A stretch of DNA of 64,000 bases from Novosphingobium sp. Chol11. Its GTDB lineage: Bacteria; Pseudomonadota; Alphaproteobacteria; Sphingomonadales; Sphingomonadaceae. Location: positions 1-64,000 of the forward strand of contig NZ_OBMU01000005.1 of assembly GCF_900218065.1 (NCBI RefSeq), read 5' to 3'. Below the pieces are notes generated by a model. That model saw nothing but the letters and a program-made list of their open reading frames with translations, ran no database searches and was not told the DNA's origin. The position numbers were made by a program, and so were the translations under genes. This document shows positions 26,844 to 35,386 of this stretch, piece after piece. Position 1 is the first letter of the stretch. Each line of letters opens with the position of its first letter.

Positions 26844-28039
26844 TAATCGGCCAGCCTGAGCTCGCGCACATCACCCGAGGCCATCGTCAGCTTTACGAGG
26901 GTGCCAGCAGGCCGGGAGCGCACTTGCCAGAGCTCCCCACGCGTATAGTTCGCATCGATCGAATGGCCGTTCACCGCCACGATCCGGTCGCCGACCGCCC
27001 AGCCAGCCTTTTCCGCGGGACTGTTCGCCGCCACATGAACAACGGTGAGCGCCGTTGGTGAGGCTGCGAGGCCAAGGCCGCTACGGTCCTTCAGCATCGG
27101 CAGGCGACGACGAGGACCGAGTGGCCGGAGCCACACGAATCCGGCGGTCACGTCGAACACCACGTCGAATTGAGCGATCAGCGGTAGGCCGACATTGCCA
27201 ACCGTGCTGGTGGAGAGCCAAGCTCTCATCCCGAGTGTGGGGACGTTCGAGACGCCAAGCCCTTCGATGTTGATGTTCTGGATCGTGAAAGCATCGTTGA
27301 TACGCACACCATCGACGCCGCCGATCGCCGCGGTCGAGACGAGCTTCCCGTTCAACAGCCCTTGATCGCGGGCATAGGCCGACGAGAGCATCAGCGCGGC
27401 CGAGCTGCCAAGATCGATCATCAAGGGCACGGGAGGCAAACCCGAGACGGAAGCTCGAATGAACAGCTCCTGCTTGGCACCGCGCCCGAGCGCGACAGCG
27501 CGCCAGTCGGGACCGGCGAGAAACGTGCCTGACTTGACGACCGCCATACGCCTTTTCGCGAAATCGAGCGCGATGCAGCTACCCGTGAACATATCGGCAC
27601 CGAGGAGGATATCGATCGGTCGTCCGAAGGCCGCCGACACTGAACTCAGATCACCAACGACGGCAAAGGGTAAGCGACGGGTTTCGCGGGCGAGCTGTAC
27701 GTCGATGTCGCGGACCAGCAGCACCGGGGCCTTGGCGCTCAGCCCGCTAATCATGCGCCGCTCACCATCGTTCAAGCCGAGCTTCGCCGCGAGCGCCGTG
27801 CTCATGATCGACGCGCCGCTGCCACTGTCGAGCACCGCCCGCACCGGCACTCCGCGCACTTGTGCCGAAACAAGGAGGGTATCACCCGTGCCGACTTCCA
27901 GCGGCTCCCATTCGAGGTGAGCCGCACCGAAGTTCCACGAGCCCGCAGACCGGGAAGTCTGTCGCGCGAGCGTTGGAGAACCGAGCACCAAGCCGGTTCC
28001 ACAGGCCACCAGCCGCGCCACTAATGAGCGTCGAGACAT
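26837..28039 (-). CDS. secreted retropepsin-like aspartyl protease with PDZ domain
   Basis: A 400-aa protein when started at 28039; the frame extends to 28126 but that would cover the promoter. The leader MSRRSLVARLVACGTGLVLG resembles a Tat or Sec signal. Two pepsin-like lobes are visible: VRAVLDSGSGASIMS (with DSG) and LMIDLGSSAALMLS (DLG). A PDZ domain follows (GLAASPTALTVVHVAANSPAEKAGWAVGDRIVAVNG). Periplasmic proteolysis is the likely role. Its promoter closely matches the MerR-controlled one, which suggests a link to metal stress. Confidence 0.85.
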   Translation of the reverse strand: MSRRSLVARLVACGTGLVLGSPTLARQTSRSAGSWNFGAAHLEWEPLEVGTGDTLLVSAQVRGVPVRAVLDSGSGASIMSTALAAKLGLNDGERRMISGLSAKAPVLLVRDIDVQLARETRRLPFAVVGDLSSVSAAFGRPIDILLGADMFTGSCIALDFAKRRMAVVKSGTFLAGPDWRAVALGRGAKQELFIRASVSGLPPVPLMIDLGSSAALMLSSAYARDQGLLNGKLVSTAAIGGVDGVRINDAFTIQNINIEGLGVSNVPTLGMRAWLSTSTVGNVGLPLIAQFDVVFDVTAGFVWLRPLGPRRRLPMLKDRSGLGLAASPTALTVVHVAANSPAEKAGWAVGDRIVAVNGHSIDANYTRGELWQVRSRPAGTLVKLTMASGDVRELRLADYY

Positions 28040-28107
28040 ACCGATTGCTTCAACACGGGCCGTCAAAAAGCCACCTCCAGCCCCCCGTCCGCAGGAGAGC
28101 AAATTGC

Positions 28108-28137
28108 GGTTACATGCTCCAGCCACTGGAGGAGCAA
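28108..28137 (-). promoter_or_regulatory. second MerR-type promoter, upstream of the aspartyl protease
   Basis: Read leftward: TTGCTC, a 19-bp spacer containing the perfect dyad CTCCAG-TGG-CTGGAG, then TAACCG. It aligns base for base with the promoter at 26357-26386 (TTGCT, CAG, CTGGAG and TAA shared at the same spacing). It lies 69 bp before the chosen protease start. Confidence 0.6.
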
Positions 28138-28270
28138 GTGCTTTTGGTGCGCCCGAAAATCCTCAGAAGCGCTTGGAGAACTTTAGATGAAGGATGGTGC
28201 AGACCGCTTAGATGCCTTCCCGATAACGAACGGTTCCGGGGGACGCTGGGCCGATCGGGACCGCGAACGG

Positions 28271-28317
28271 TGTAAACGCTCGCGCTAAGTGGCGGCATTC
28301 TGATCGCGCTATTTGTC
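28271..28317 (+). repeat. left terminal inverted repeat of the Tn552-like element
   Basis: Starts TGTAAACGCTCGCGCTAAG and ends GCGCTATTTGTC. Two mismatches against 31297-31343. Confidence 0.95.
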
Positions 28318-28328
28318 GGCGAGCGTCG

Positions 28329-28901
28329 CTACGCGGCTACCGGCTTGGTCTCGGCCGATCGCACATAGGCGTAGAGTTTTGGCTTGGAGATGCCGAGCAT
28401 CGAGCAAATCTTGGCGATCGGCATCGTGTTCTCGTGGTAGAGCCTGACGGGCAGGTCGCGCTTGTCCTTGCCGAGTGCGGCCGGCCGGCCACCCTTCTTG
28501 CCGCGAGCGCGGGCTGCGGTGAGACCGGCCTGGGTCCGCTCGCGGATCAGGTTGCGCTCGAACTCCGCCAATGCCCCGAACAGGTGGAAGGTAAGCTTGC
28601 CCGACGTGGTGGTCGTGTCGATCGCCTCGTGCAGGCTCAGCAGCCCGACCTTTTCCTCGTCGAGGTAGGTCATCCATCCGATCAGATCACGGAGCGAGCG
28701 GCCGAGCCTGTCGAGGCGCCAGACCACCAGTGTGTCGCCGGCGCGAAGCAGCTCCTTCACCTTTTCCAATCCAGGGCGAGCGGCAGTCGCCCCGGAGGCC
28801 TTGTCGGTGATGACCTTCTCGCAGCCGGCAGCCTTCAGCGCATCACGCTGGAGGTCCAGGTTCTGCTCGGCGGTCGATACGCGGGCGTAACCGATTTTCA
28901 T
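28329..28901 (-). CDS. serine resolvase of the Tn552-like element
   Basis: A 190-aa small serine recombinase: MKIGYARVSTAEQNLDLQRD with catalytic Ser9, then LVVWRLDRLGRSLRDL and ALAEFERNLIRERTQAGL, ending in a short helix-turn-helix (IAKICSMLGISKPKLYAYV). It would resolve cointegrates at a site in the 190-bp gap before the transposase. It is a different lineage from the resolvase at 7870; the two share only family motifs. Confidence 0.94.
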   Translation of the reverse strand: MKIGYARVSTAEQNLDLQRDALKAAGCEKVITDKASGATAARPGLEKVKELLRAGDTLVVWRLDRLGRSLRDLIGWMTYLDEEKVGLLSLHEAIDTTTTSGKLTFHLFGALAEFERNLIRERTQAGLTAARARGKKGGRPAALGKDKRDLPVRLYHENTMPIAKICSMLGISKPKLYAYVRSAETKPVAA

Positions 28902-29092
28902 GCGTAGGGCCGGTGGCGCCCCGATCGGGCGCGGTTTGGGAAGAAAGTCGTCATCGGCAGGTCTATGTTGCCCTAGTTTTCTTTACCGGGTAGATTTACG
29001 TCGAACAGGCCGGTTTGGCAACGCGAGCGGACTCGCATGGCGATGGGCAGGCAAATCTCCGTTTTCCTTACCTGCGACACGGACCGTCGGCG

Positions 29093-30493
29093 GTGACGCA
29101 TCCGGCGCTTGTCCCGCCGCTGGCGATCGAGCGCTACCGCGTCCTTGAACCGCACCTCGCCGATGGCATCCCGCTCGCGGACCTCGCCCGCACCGGCACG
29201 CTGAGCGAGCGGACGTTGCAGCGCTGGCTCGGGCGCTACCGTGCCGAAGGACTTGCCGGTCTCGCGCGTCTGCCGCGCAACGATCGGGGCAGGCTGCACC
29301 TGCCGGAACATCTGGTCGAACTGACCCGCACTCTCGCCACCAAGCGCCCGCGACCCCCGGTCGCCGCCATTCACCGAAAGGTGCAGGAACTCGCCATCGC
29401 GCATGGACACCGAACCCCCAGCTATGCGGCCGTCGCGCGTGTCGTCAGGGCGATACCGGCAAGCCAGATCGCCGCAGCCTCCGATCCGGCCGTCTACCGC
29501 GACCAGCACGAGCTAGTGCATCGGCGCGAAGCCGCGACCTCGAACGAGATGTGGCAGGCCGATCATACCGTTCTCGACATTCTCGTGCTCGATGATGCCG
29601 GAACCCCGGTGCGTCCTTGGCTGACCGTCATCGTTGACGATCACAGCCGAGCCATCGCCGGTTACTTCCTCAGCCTCGATGCCCCCAGTGCCCTCAACAC
29701 GGCGCTCGCCTTGCGGCAGGCGATCTGGCGCAAGCCCAATCCCGAATGGATCGTCAGCGGCATTCCCGAACAGCTTTACGTCGACAACGGCTCGGATTTC
29801 ATCTCCGAGCATATCGAGCAGGCGTGCATCGCCCTCAAAATCCGCCTCATCCATTCGCTGCCGGGGCGTCCTCGCGGGCGCGGCAAGATCGAGCGGCTGT
29901 TCCGCACCATCAACGACATGTTCCTGCCCGACCTGCCCGGCCACCTGATCGCGGGCAAGCCGCTGTCGGCGCCAGTGCTCACGCTCGACGAGCTGCGCGC
30001 CCGCTTCGAGGCGTTCGTGTGCGGCGTCTATCATCGTCGCCCGCATGGCAGCACCGGCGAACCGCCGATCACGCGCTGGCAGAAGGGCGGGTTCCTGCCC
30101 GCAATGCCCGACAGCCTTGAACAGCTCGACATGCTGCTCGTGCACGTGCCCAAGCCCCGTAAAGTGCTGCGCGACGGCATCCGTCTGATGGGCAGGCGCT
30201 ATGTCGAACCCACGCTCGCGGCCTTCGTCGGCGAGCAGGTCGAGGCGGTCTATGACCCCCGCGACCTGACCGAGATCCACGTCTACCACCAGGGCCGGTT
30301 CGTCTGCCGTGCGCTCAGCTCCGAGCACGCTGGGCACCCGTCGTTGCGCGCGATCCAGCGCGCCCGGCGCGGCGCGAAGGAGCGCGACAAGCAGGTGCCT
30401 GCCCCCACGGAGACCTTCGATGGCGACCAAGAGGATACGGCTTCCCGGCCCACCACCTACCGAGGGCTCCGGCTCTACGCCGCTGACGATTGA
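29093..30493 (+). CDS. Mu/Tn552-type DDE transposase
   Basis: With the GTG at 29093 the protein has 466 aa, normal for this group; a TTG at 29015 would add 26 residues. An N-terminal helix-turn-helix (LADLARTGTLSERTLQRWLGRYR) precedes an rve integrase core with WQADHT (first Asp), LYVDNGSDF (second Asp) and GRGKIERLF (Glu). A Mu-type C-terminal beta-barrel follows (LMGRRYVEPTLAAFVGEQVEAVYDPRDLTEIHVY). The 3' end overlaps the ATPase gene by 74 bp. Confidence 0.93.
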   Translation: MTHPALVPPLAIERYRVLEPHLADGIPLADLARTGTLSERTLQRWLGRYRAEGLAGLARLPRNDRGRLHLPEHLVELTRTLATKRPRPPVAAIHRKVQELAIAHGHRTPSYAAVARVVRAIPASQIAAASDPAVYRDQHELVHRREAATSNEMWQADHTVLDILVLDDAGTPVRPWLTVIVDDHSRAIAGYFLSLDAPSALNTALALRQAIWRKPNPEWIVSGIPEQLYVDNGSDFISEHIEQACIALKIRLIHSLPGRPRGRGKIERLFRTINDMFLPDLPGHLIAGKPLSAPVLTLDELRARFEAFVCGVYHRRPHGSTGEPPITRWQKGGFLPAMPDSLEQLDMLLVHVPKPRKVLRDGIRLMGRRYVEPTLAAFVGEQVEAVYDPRDLTEIHVYHQGRFVCRALSSEHAGHPSLRAIQRARRGAKERDKQVPAPTETFDGDQEDTASRPTTYRGLRLYAADD

Positions 30494-31298
30494 GTTCCTG
30501 GTCGAGCAGCCGTTCCTGGCGACCCGCGAACATGCCCGGTTCGTCGAGTTTGCCGAAGCCTGCGCGCACTACCGCTATATCGGCGTGTGTCATGGCCGGC
30601 CGGGCGTCGGAAAGACGCGATCGGCGCGCGAGTTTTCCAGCTTCCCCGACCTGGGGGAATATGCCGCGCTCCGTCCCATTGCCGCGCTCCTTGGCGAAAA
30701 GGTCGCTCGCTGCCGCGCCGTCTTCTACACCGTGTCGGTCAGCAACACGCCCAAGACGATCGACGCGGTGTTGGGCCTCAACCTCATTAAGCTGGGCTAT
30801 GCCCGGCTGACGGTCGCGGGCGGCTCGCAGGACGAAATCACCCATGACGCCGCCCGCATCGCCTGCCCCCTCGTCATCGTCGACGAGGCCGACCGCCTGA
30901 CCATAAAGTCGCTCGAACATCTCCGCGACATGGCCGATCGCCACGGCTTCGGGCTGATCCTGATGGGTATGCCGGGCTTGGAGAAGCGCCTCGCCCGCTA
31001 TGCCCAGCTCTACTCGCGGATCGGCTTCGTCCACGAGTTCAAACCGCTTACCGAGACCGAAATGCGGCTGCTGCTCGCGACCCACGCCGGCGATTTCGGG
31101 ATCAGCTTCGACCCGGCCCAACTCGACGCGATCGAAGCGCAGGCAGCCGTGATCCGCATCACGCGCGGCAACTTCCGGCTCATGGAGCGCCTGTTCGCGC
31201 AGATGCGGCGGATCATGACCCTCAACCGCGTCGAGGAGGTCACCGCTGACATCGTTCAGGCCGCGCGCGATTGCCTCGTCATCGGACCCGGCAACTGA
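30420..31298 (+). CDS. transposition AAA ATPase (TniB/MuB-like)
   Basis: A 292-aa ATPase that would help target selection for the transposase. Walker A is GRPGVGKT near residue 62, Walker B is PLVIVDEADRL, and sensor residues follow in LILMGMPGLEKRLARY. The ATG at 30420 lies inside the transposase frame; the long overlap suggests coupled expression. The stop falls just before and into the right inverted repeat. Confidence 0.92.
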   Translation: MATKRIRLPGPPPTEGSGSTPLTIEFLVEQPFLATREHARFVEFAEACAHYRYIGVCHGRPGVGKTRSAREFSSFPDLGEYAALRPIAALLGEKVARCRAVFYTVSVSNTPKTIDAVLGLNLIKLGYARLTVAGGSQDEITHDAARIACPLVIVDEADRLTIKSLEHLRDMADRHGFGLILMGMPGLEKRLARYAQLYSRIGFVHEFKPLTETEMRLLLATHAGDFGISFDPAQLDAIEAQAAVIRITRGNFRLMERLFAQMRRIMTLNRVEEVTADIVQAARDCLVIGPGN

Positions 31299-31343
31299 CA
31301 AATAGCGCGATCAGAACGCCGCCATTTAGCGCGAGCGTTTACA
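31297..31343 (-). repeat. right terminal inverted repeat of the Tn552-like element
   Basis: Reverse complement begins TGTAAACGCTCGCGCTAAA and matches 28271-28317 at 45 of 47 positions. Confidence 0.95.
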
Positions 31344-31612
31344 CAGGATAAGATCCATACCGTTTCCGGAACCACTTTCTTGTTTCCTCTTCGAAATTGG
31401 ACTGTGCTGATGAGTTTGAGCGATGGTGGCTTCGCTCATACACTACGCGCTACCAGGCCCCTGCCCGTTTCTTAGGCTTAACGTTGTAGCTCAAGACCCC
31501 GGGGGCTCAGCCTCCCTTCTCCGGTTCTTGCCGCTGCGCAAATCCCTCGATCTACCTGCCGCCGTCGTGTGGTCGCACGGCATCATCCAAAGACCTATTT
31601 AGGCCGTCATGA
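31344..31612. other. intergenic stretch, nothing recognised
   Basis: Together with the transposon end this leaves about 314 bp without a gene. The composition is less GC-rich than its surroundings. I see no convincing promoter, hairpin or frame. Confidence 0.5.
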
Positions 31613-32851
31613 CTAGCCAATCTTCGCCATAAGGCGCCCCGCCGCCCCCTGCTCTGCCGCGAGATTGCGATTATAAGCGAGCGGCATCCGCGGCGACTTC
31701 CACCGCAGCGCGTCCATGATGCCGGCCAAATCCTCCCCGCTGGCGAACAGGTCCTGATTGAGCCCGATCCGCGTCGAGTGCGCACTGATCCCCTTCAGCA
31801 ACCGCGCCAGATCGTCCGCCGTCAAATCGGGCAGCGCGCCACGGTCGAACGCGCGGCCGATGATCGACCGAAAGATTGGTCCGATCGAGCCCGGGTGCAG
31901 CGCCACGGTGCCGATGTCATATTCGACGCGCGCCTTCACCGCCGGCTTGGACAGCGTCTTGCGCAGATCCCACGTCTCCCGGCCCGAGATGCTGTCGATC
32001 GGCCGACCGCGCACGGCTGCCCGCGCCTTGTAGCGCCGCACCTGCACCCGCCGGAACAGCGGCCCTGTCGTGATCCCCGCCGCTTCGGTCCACGCCGCGA
32101 TCGCCGCGACGGTGCGCGGGCTGAGGTAGGCGGTCGCCCCCTCCCCGTCTTGATCGCCCTTATGACGCAGAATCTGCAGCAGCCGCGCTTCGGGATCGAT
32201 CGCCTCCTCAATATGCTCAATGGCGACCGCCACCAGTTCGGAGGCGCGCAGCCCGGTGTCATAAGCGGCCGATAGCAGCGCCCGATCACGCAGCCCCGGC
32301 AGATCCTCGCCACAACTCTCGAGCAGCGCGCGGATGTTGAGCCCCCGCGCCTTGTCGCGCTCGACGTCGCGCACCGGGCCCTTGAACCGCAGCGGCCGCG
32401 CCTGCTTCTGCGCAGCCCCCTTCTCGCGGCGCACCGTCTGGAGCCGCAGCTTCACCAGCGGCGCCGGCGTCGGATCCTTGAGCTCGAGCAGCTGGTGGAT
32501 CTTGGCGATCGACGCCTTGTAGCGGGATAGCGAGGCCGGCCGGCTCCCCTTCCCGGCCCGCGCGTCGAGATAATCGGCCACGGTCTCGGGCGTGGCCGGC
32601 AGCGCGATCCGGTTGTTGCGCCTACACCACGCATCGAACGCCTCGACGTCGGACTTGAGCGCACGGATGCTATGGGGCGATGAAGCGGCCTGATAGGCGG
32701 CGATCAGGCCCTCGTTGACGGTGATGCGCTCGCCGGCGCGCATCTGCACGATCGTCCACGCAAGGTCGGCCGGCGCCCTGACGGCCGGCAGGACAGCCTC
32801 AGGCGGCGCTACGGGGATTTCTGGCCCTTCCCGGGCGGTTTCGGTGCTCAC
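31613..32851 (-). CDS. tyrosine recombinase / integrase
   Basis: A 412-aa site-specific recombinase. An N-terminal SAM-like core-binding domain (SSPHSIRALKSDVEAFDAWC, then DARAGKGSRPASLSRYKASI) precedes the catalytic domain with Arg in YDTGLRASELVAV, then SAHSTRIGLNQDL (HxxR) and MDALRWKSPRMPLAYNRNL with the probable Tyr nucleophile. A GTG at 32851 is the likely start. It reads away from the palindromic region at 32914. It could act in plasmid dimer resolution or integration of a mobile unit; no att site is evident. Confidence 0.92.
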   Translation of the reverse strand: MSTETAREGPEIPVAPPEAVLPAVRAPADLAWTIVQMRAGERITVNEGLIAAYQAASSPHSIRALKSDVEAFDAWCRRNNRIALPATPETVADYLDARAGKGSRPASLSRYKASIAKIHQLLELKDPTPAPLVKLRLQTVRREKGAAQKQARPLRFKGPVRDVERDKARGLNIRALLESCGEDLPGLRDRALLSAAYDTGLRASELVAVAIEHIEEAIDPEARLLQILRHKGDQDGEGATAYLSPRTVAAIAAWTEAAGITTGPLFRRVQVRRYKARAAVRGRPIDSISGRETWDLRKTLSKPAVKARVEYDIGTVALHPGSIGPIFRSIIGRAFDRGALPDLTADDLARLLKGISAHSTRIGLNQDLFASGEDLAGIMDALRWKSPRMPLAYNRNLAAEQGAAGRLMAKIG

Positions 32852-32913
32852 GACGCGCCTCGCTCCTCAGCCGCGCTTGTAGCCCACCTTATAAAGAACG
32901 GTCAAATCTGCTT

Positions 32914-32937
32914 ATGTGATAAGTGCAGTTATCACAT
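32914..32937. promoter_or_regulatory. 9-bp-arm palindrome between divergent genes
   Basis: ATGTGATAA, six-base spacer GTGCAG, then TTATCACAT. It lies in the 146-bp gap between the leftward recombinase and the rightward unknown gene, the position of a shared operator or recombination site. A second imperfect dyad (TGTGCAGTG with CACTACACA) follows within 60 bp. Confidence 0.6.
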
Positions 32938-32997
32938 GTTCGTTCACCAACCACCTGAGTAGTTGTGCAGTGTTTTTGCATTCACTACACATCCGGC

Positions 32998-34164
32998 ATG
33001 GAGCGCTTCCATCCCCTCGCCGCCGACACCGACGTCCCACCCGAGGAGCTCGCCCTCGCGCAAGGCGAATGCGCGCTGGCGCTCGGCCGGCTCGACGGGC
33101 TCCTCGCCAGCCTCACCGATATCGAAAAACGGCTGTTCTGCGTAGGGCTGCTGCGGGAGGTGTTGCTTTCATCCCTGGCGCAAGCGGGATTTGCGGACGC
33201 CGAACACCGGTTCAACGCCTGGTTCGCCGGGCTCGACCGCGGCCCCCAAGAGACACCCCTCACCGGCTGCTCCGCCTATGCCGTGGTCCGCGCCCTGCTC
33301 GGCGAACTCAGCCGTCATCCGTGGGAACCGCTCGCCGATGCCGCGCAGACCATCGCTCTGGCCGCTCGCTTCGGGGCCGACCGCCCGATGCAAGCCGAAG
33401 ACGCGCTGGCGGAGGAAGCGATCGGCAGGGCGATCACGCTAATGAAACAGGCCGGCGCGGATGACGAGACCCCCCTGCCCTTCGCGGGTCTGGCCCGCCT
33501 GCACGCGCTGCTGCGCGCCGATCCGCGGTTCGCGCCGCTGGAGCGCGCGGTGCAAATCCGTTCGTTTGGGAACCGCGCGGTGGCGATCGAGCAGGCCGCC
33601 ACGCGCACCCCGCTCTGGGCGGTCGATGCCGCGCTGGGGCGGCTGCTGACCGCGTCCGGCGCGTGGGCCCGCGCCCTCCCCTGCCCCGGCGCGGTGACGG
33701 CGCAAACGCTGCAGCCGCAGCTCTGGCCGGGCGAACGCGCCATGCTGGCGGCCCGCAGCCTCCAGCGCAGCGTGACCCGGCTTGCCGAGCTGGTCGCGCA
33801 AGCGCGGCGGCGCGCGGTGCTGATGCGCGAGCAGTTGGGGCACCTGCGCTCGAGCGCGCGGGCACCGCAGGTGTGGATCCTGCTCGCTGGTTTTGCGCCA
33901 CTCGGGCTCGATCAGATCACCTGGGCGTTCGGGATCAGTCGGCGCGGCACCTATGCGATCGGCGACGCCCTTGTGGCGGCGCGCATGGCACGGCGGGAGA
34001 CGGTCAAGGGGAAGGCCCTGCTGGTCGTCGAAGAACCGGGAAGGGATGGGCAGCCGGCGTCTTTGGACCAGGCTACCGCCCTCCCCCATGCGGCTCTTGC
34101 CGAGTTCGACGCGGCGATGGGTGAGATCGACCGGCTGCTCGCCGGCAGTTCTGGCCATCCCTGA
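32998..34164 (+). CDS. unrecognised protein with C-terminal helix-turn-helix-like segment
   Basis: A 388-aa mostly helical, Ala/Leu/Arg-rich protein. Near the end, LDQITWAFGISRRGTYAIGDALVAARMARRE looks like a helix-turn-helix, so DNA binding is possible. The ATG at 32998 is chosen; a GTG at 32965 would include part of the upstream dyad. It may weakly resemble plasmid-borne RHE_PE00001/DUF1612-type proteins of Rhizobiales, but I cannot confirm that. Neighbours (recombinase and toxin-antitoxin) suggest a plasmid-maintenance setting. Confidence 0.6.
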   Translation: MERFHPLAADTDVPPEELALAQGECALALGRLDGLLASLTDIEKRLFCVGLLREVLLSSLAQAGFADAEHRFNAWFAGLDRGPQETPLTGCSAYAVVRALLGELSRHPWEPLADAAQTIALAARFGADRPMQAEDALAEEAIGRAITLMKQAGADDETPLPFAGLARLHALLRADPRFAPLERAVQIRSFGNRAVAIEQAATRTPLWAVDAALGRLLTASGAWARALPCPGAVTAQTLQPQLWPGERAMLAARSLQRSVTRLAELVAQARRRAVLMREQLGHLRSSARAPQVWILLAGFAPLGLDQITWAFGISRRGTYAIGDALVAARMARRETVKGKALLVVEEPGRDGQPASLDQATALPHAALAEFDAAMGEIDRLLAGSSGHP

Positions 34165-34208
34165 CGCGGCATCGCGCGCATTCGGCGTGTATGAAAACTG
34201 ATCTCTTC

Positions 34209-34236
34209 TTGACGTTATGTACAGATATCATACATA
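34209..34236 (+). promoter_or_regulatory. promoter and operator of the Xre/RES pair
   Basis: TTGACG (34209-34214), 16-bp spacer, TACATA (34231-34236). TATGTA (34216-34221) and TACATA form a dyad around GATATC, fitting autoregulation by the Xre antitoxin. AAGGAG follows shortly before the antitoxin start. Confidence 0.6.
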
Positions 34237-34260
34237 GACAGAGAAAGAAGGAGATGGCCA

Positions 34261-34659
34261 ATGGCCACAACTGCCCATTCCGGCGTCCCCGCCAAAGCGC
34301 CCAGCCGCAAGGATCTGAGCGGTCCGGCGCTGCGCACCTTTTTCCGCATTGCCGACGCCTGGGACCTCAAGGAAGCCGAGCAGATGAAGCTTCTCGGGCT
34401 CGACAGCCGCTCGACCTTCCAGACCTGGAAGCGCGGCGCGGTCGCGGCGATTCCCAAGGATGCGCTGGAGCGCATCTCCTATGTCATGGGGATCTACAAG
34501 GGGCTGAAGATGCTCCTGCCCCGTACCGCCAACGAATGGGTACGCAAACCCAATGAGGCGCCGCTGTTCGCCGGACGCCCGGCGATCGAGCGGATGGCCT
34601 CGGGCAATGTCGCCGATCTCTACGTGGTGCGTCAATATATCGACGCGCAGCGCGGCTGA
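34261..34659 (+). CDS. Xre/MbcA/ParS-type antitoxin
   Basis: A 132-aa antitoxin of a RES-type system. The N-terminal part (ALRTFFRIADAWDLKEAEQMKLL) and SRSTFQTWKRGAVAAIPKDAL form the Xre-like DNA-binding fold. The C-terminal toxin-binding domain contains NEWVRKPNEAPLFAGRPAIERMASGNVADL, matching DUF2384. It precedes and overlaps its toxin gene by one base (TGATG). Confidence 0.93.
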   Translation: MATTAHSGVPAKAPSRKDLSGPALRTFFRIADAWDLKEAEQMKLLGLDSRSTFQTWKRGAVAAIPKDALERISYVMGIYKGLKMLLPRTANEWVRKPNEAPLFAGRPAIERMASGNVADLYVVRQYIDAQRG

Positions 34660-35342
34660 TGGATGCCATTGCGACGACGCAAGTGCGGTGGCAACCGTGC
34701 TACCGGATCGTCGCAAGCCGGTTCCCGCCCATATCGCTGTTTGAGGATGTCGCGGATCCGGCCGACCTGGAAGCGGTCTATGCGATCGAGGCGATGACCA
34801 ACGACCGGCTTCGCGACGAGGTCGGGGACCTCGCCCTCGTCCCACCGGAGGACCGCGTATCGGGACCCGGAACATCGGCGATCATGGCAGCGTTCACCCA
34901 CCTAAATCCCGATGGCAGCCGGTTCTGTGACGGCAGTTTCGGGCTGTTCTACGCTGCCAGCACCATCGAGACTGCGGTTGCCGAGACGCGCCATCACCGA
35001 ACCCGCTTCATGGCGTACACCCACGAACCGGCGCAGGAACTCGACATGCGCGTCTACGCGGTCGACCTGGACGCCATGCTCCACGATATTCGCGGCCTGC
35101 GCGATGAACGCCCTGCCCTCTACGCCCCGGACAGCTATGCCGCCGGCCAGGCGCTTGGCCGGCACCTGCGTGAGCAAGGTTCGGATGGCATCGTGTACCA
35201 AAGCGTGCGCGACGCCGACGGCGAGTGCGCCGCGGTGTTCCGCCCTCGCCTACTCGCCAACAGCCGACAGGAGCGGCACCTGTGCTACGTTTGGGATGGC
35301 CGGGCGATTGTCACCGTCTACGAGAAGAAGACATTCGCCTAA
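34659..35342 (+). CDS. RES-domain toxin
   Basis: A 227-aa RES-family protein; characterised members (such as MbcT) destroy NAD+. Family residues appear in CYRIVASRFPP (Arg), FGLFYAASTIETAVAETRHH (Glu region) and GSDGIVYQSVRD (Ser). The length suits the longer RES subclass that pairs with a DUF2384 antitoxin. Coupled to the antitoxin by a TGATG junction. Likely plasmid addiction module. Confidence 0.93.
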   Translation: MDAIATTQVRWQPCYRIVASRFPPISLFEDVADPADLEAVYAIEAMTNDRLRDEVGDLALVPPEDRVSGPGTSAIMAAFTHLNPDGSRFCDGSFGLFYAASTIETAVAETRHHRTRFMAYTHEPAQELDMRVYAVDLDAMLHDIRGLRDERPALYAPDSYAAGQALGRHLREQGSDGIVYQSVRDADGECAAVFRPRLLANSRQERHLCYVWDGRAIVTVYEKKTFA

Positions 35343-35386
35343 AGGTCCTGCGGACAAGCTAACCTTTCGGCCTTGAGTGACGCCTG

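Larger units (their letters stand above)
28271..31343. mobile_element. Tn552/Tn5053-like transposon (resolvase, Mu-type transposase, AAA ATPase)
   Basis: Delimited by 47-bp terminal inverted repeats starting TGTAAACGCTCGCGCTAA, 45 of 47 identical. Contents: leftward serine resolvase, rightward rve/Mu-type DDE transposase, and an overlapping AAA ATPase of the TniB/MuB type. No TniQ and no cargo gene is present. Flanking pentamers AACGG and CAGGA differ, so no target duplication is visible. Confidence 0.9.

Noticed and set aside
28266..31348. Target-site duplication of the Tn552-like element
   Set aside because: The flanking pentamers AACGG and CAGGA are different.
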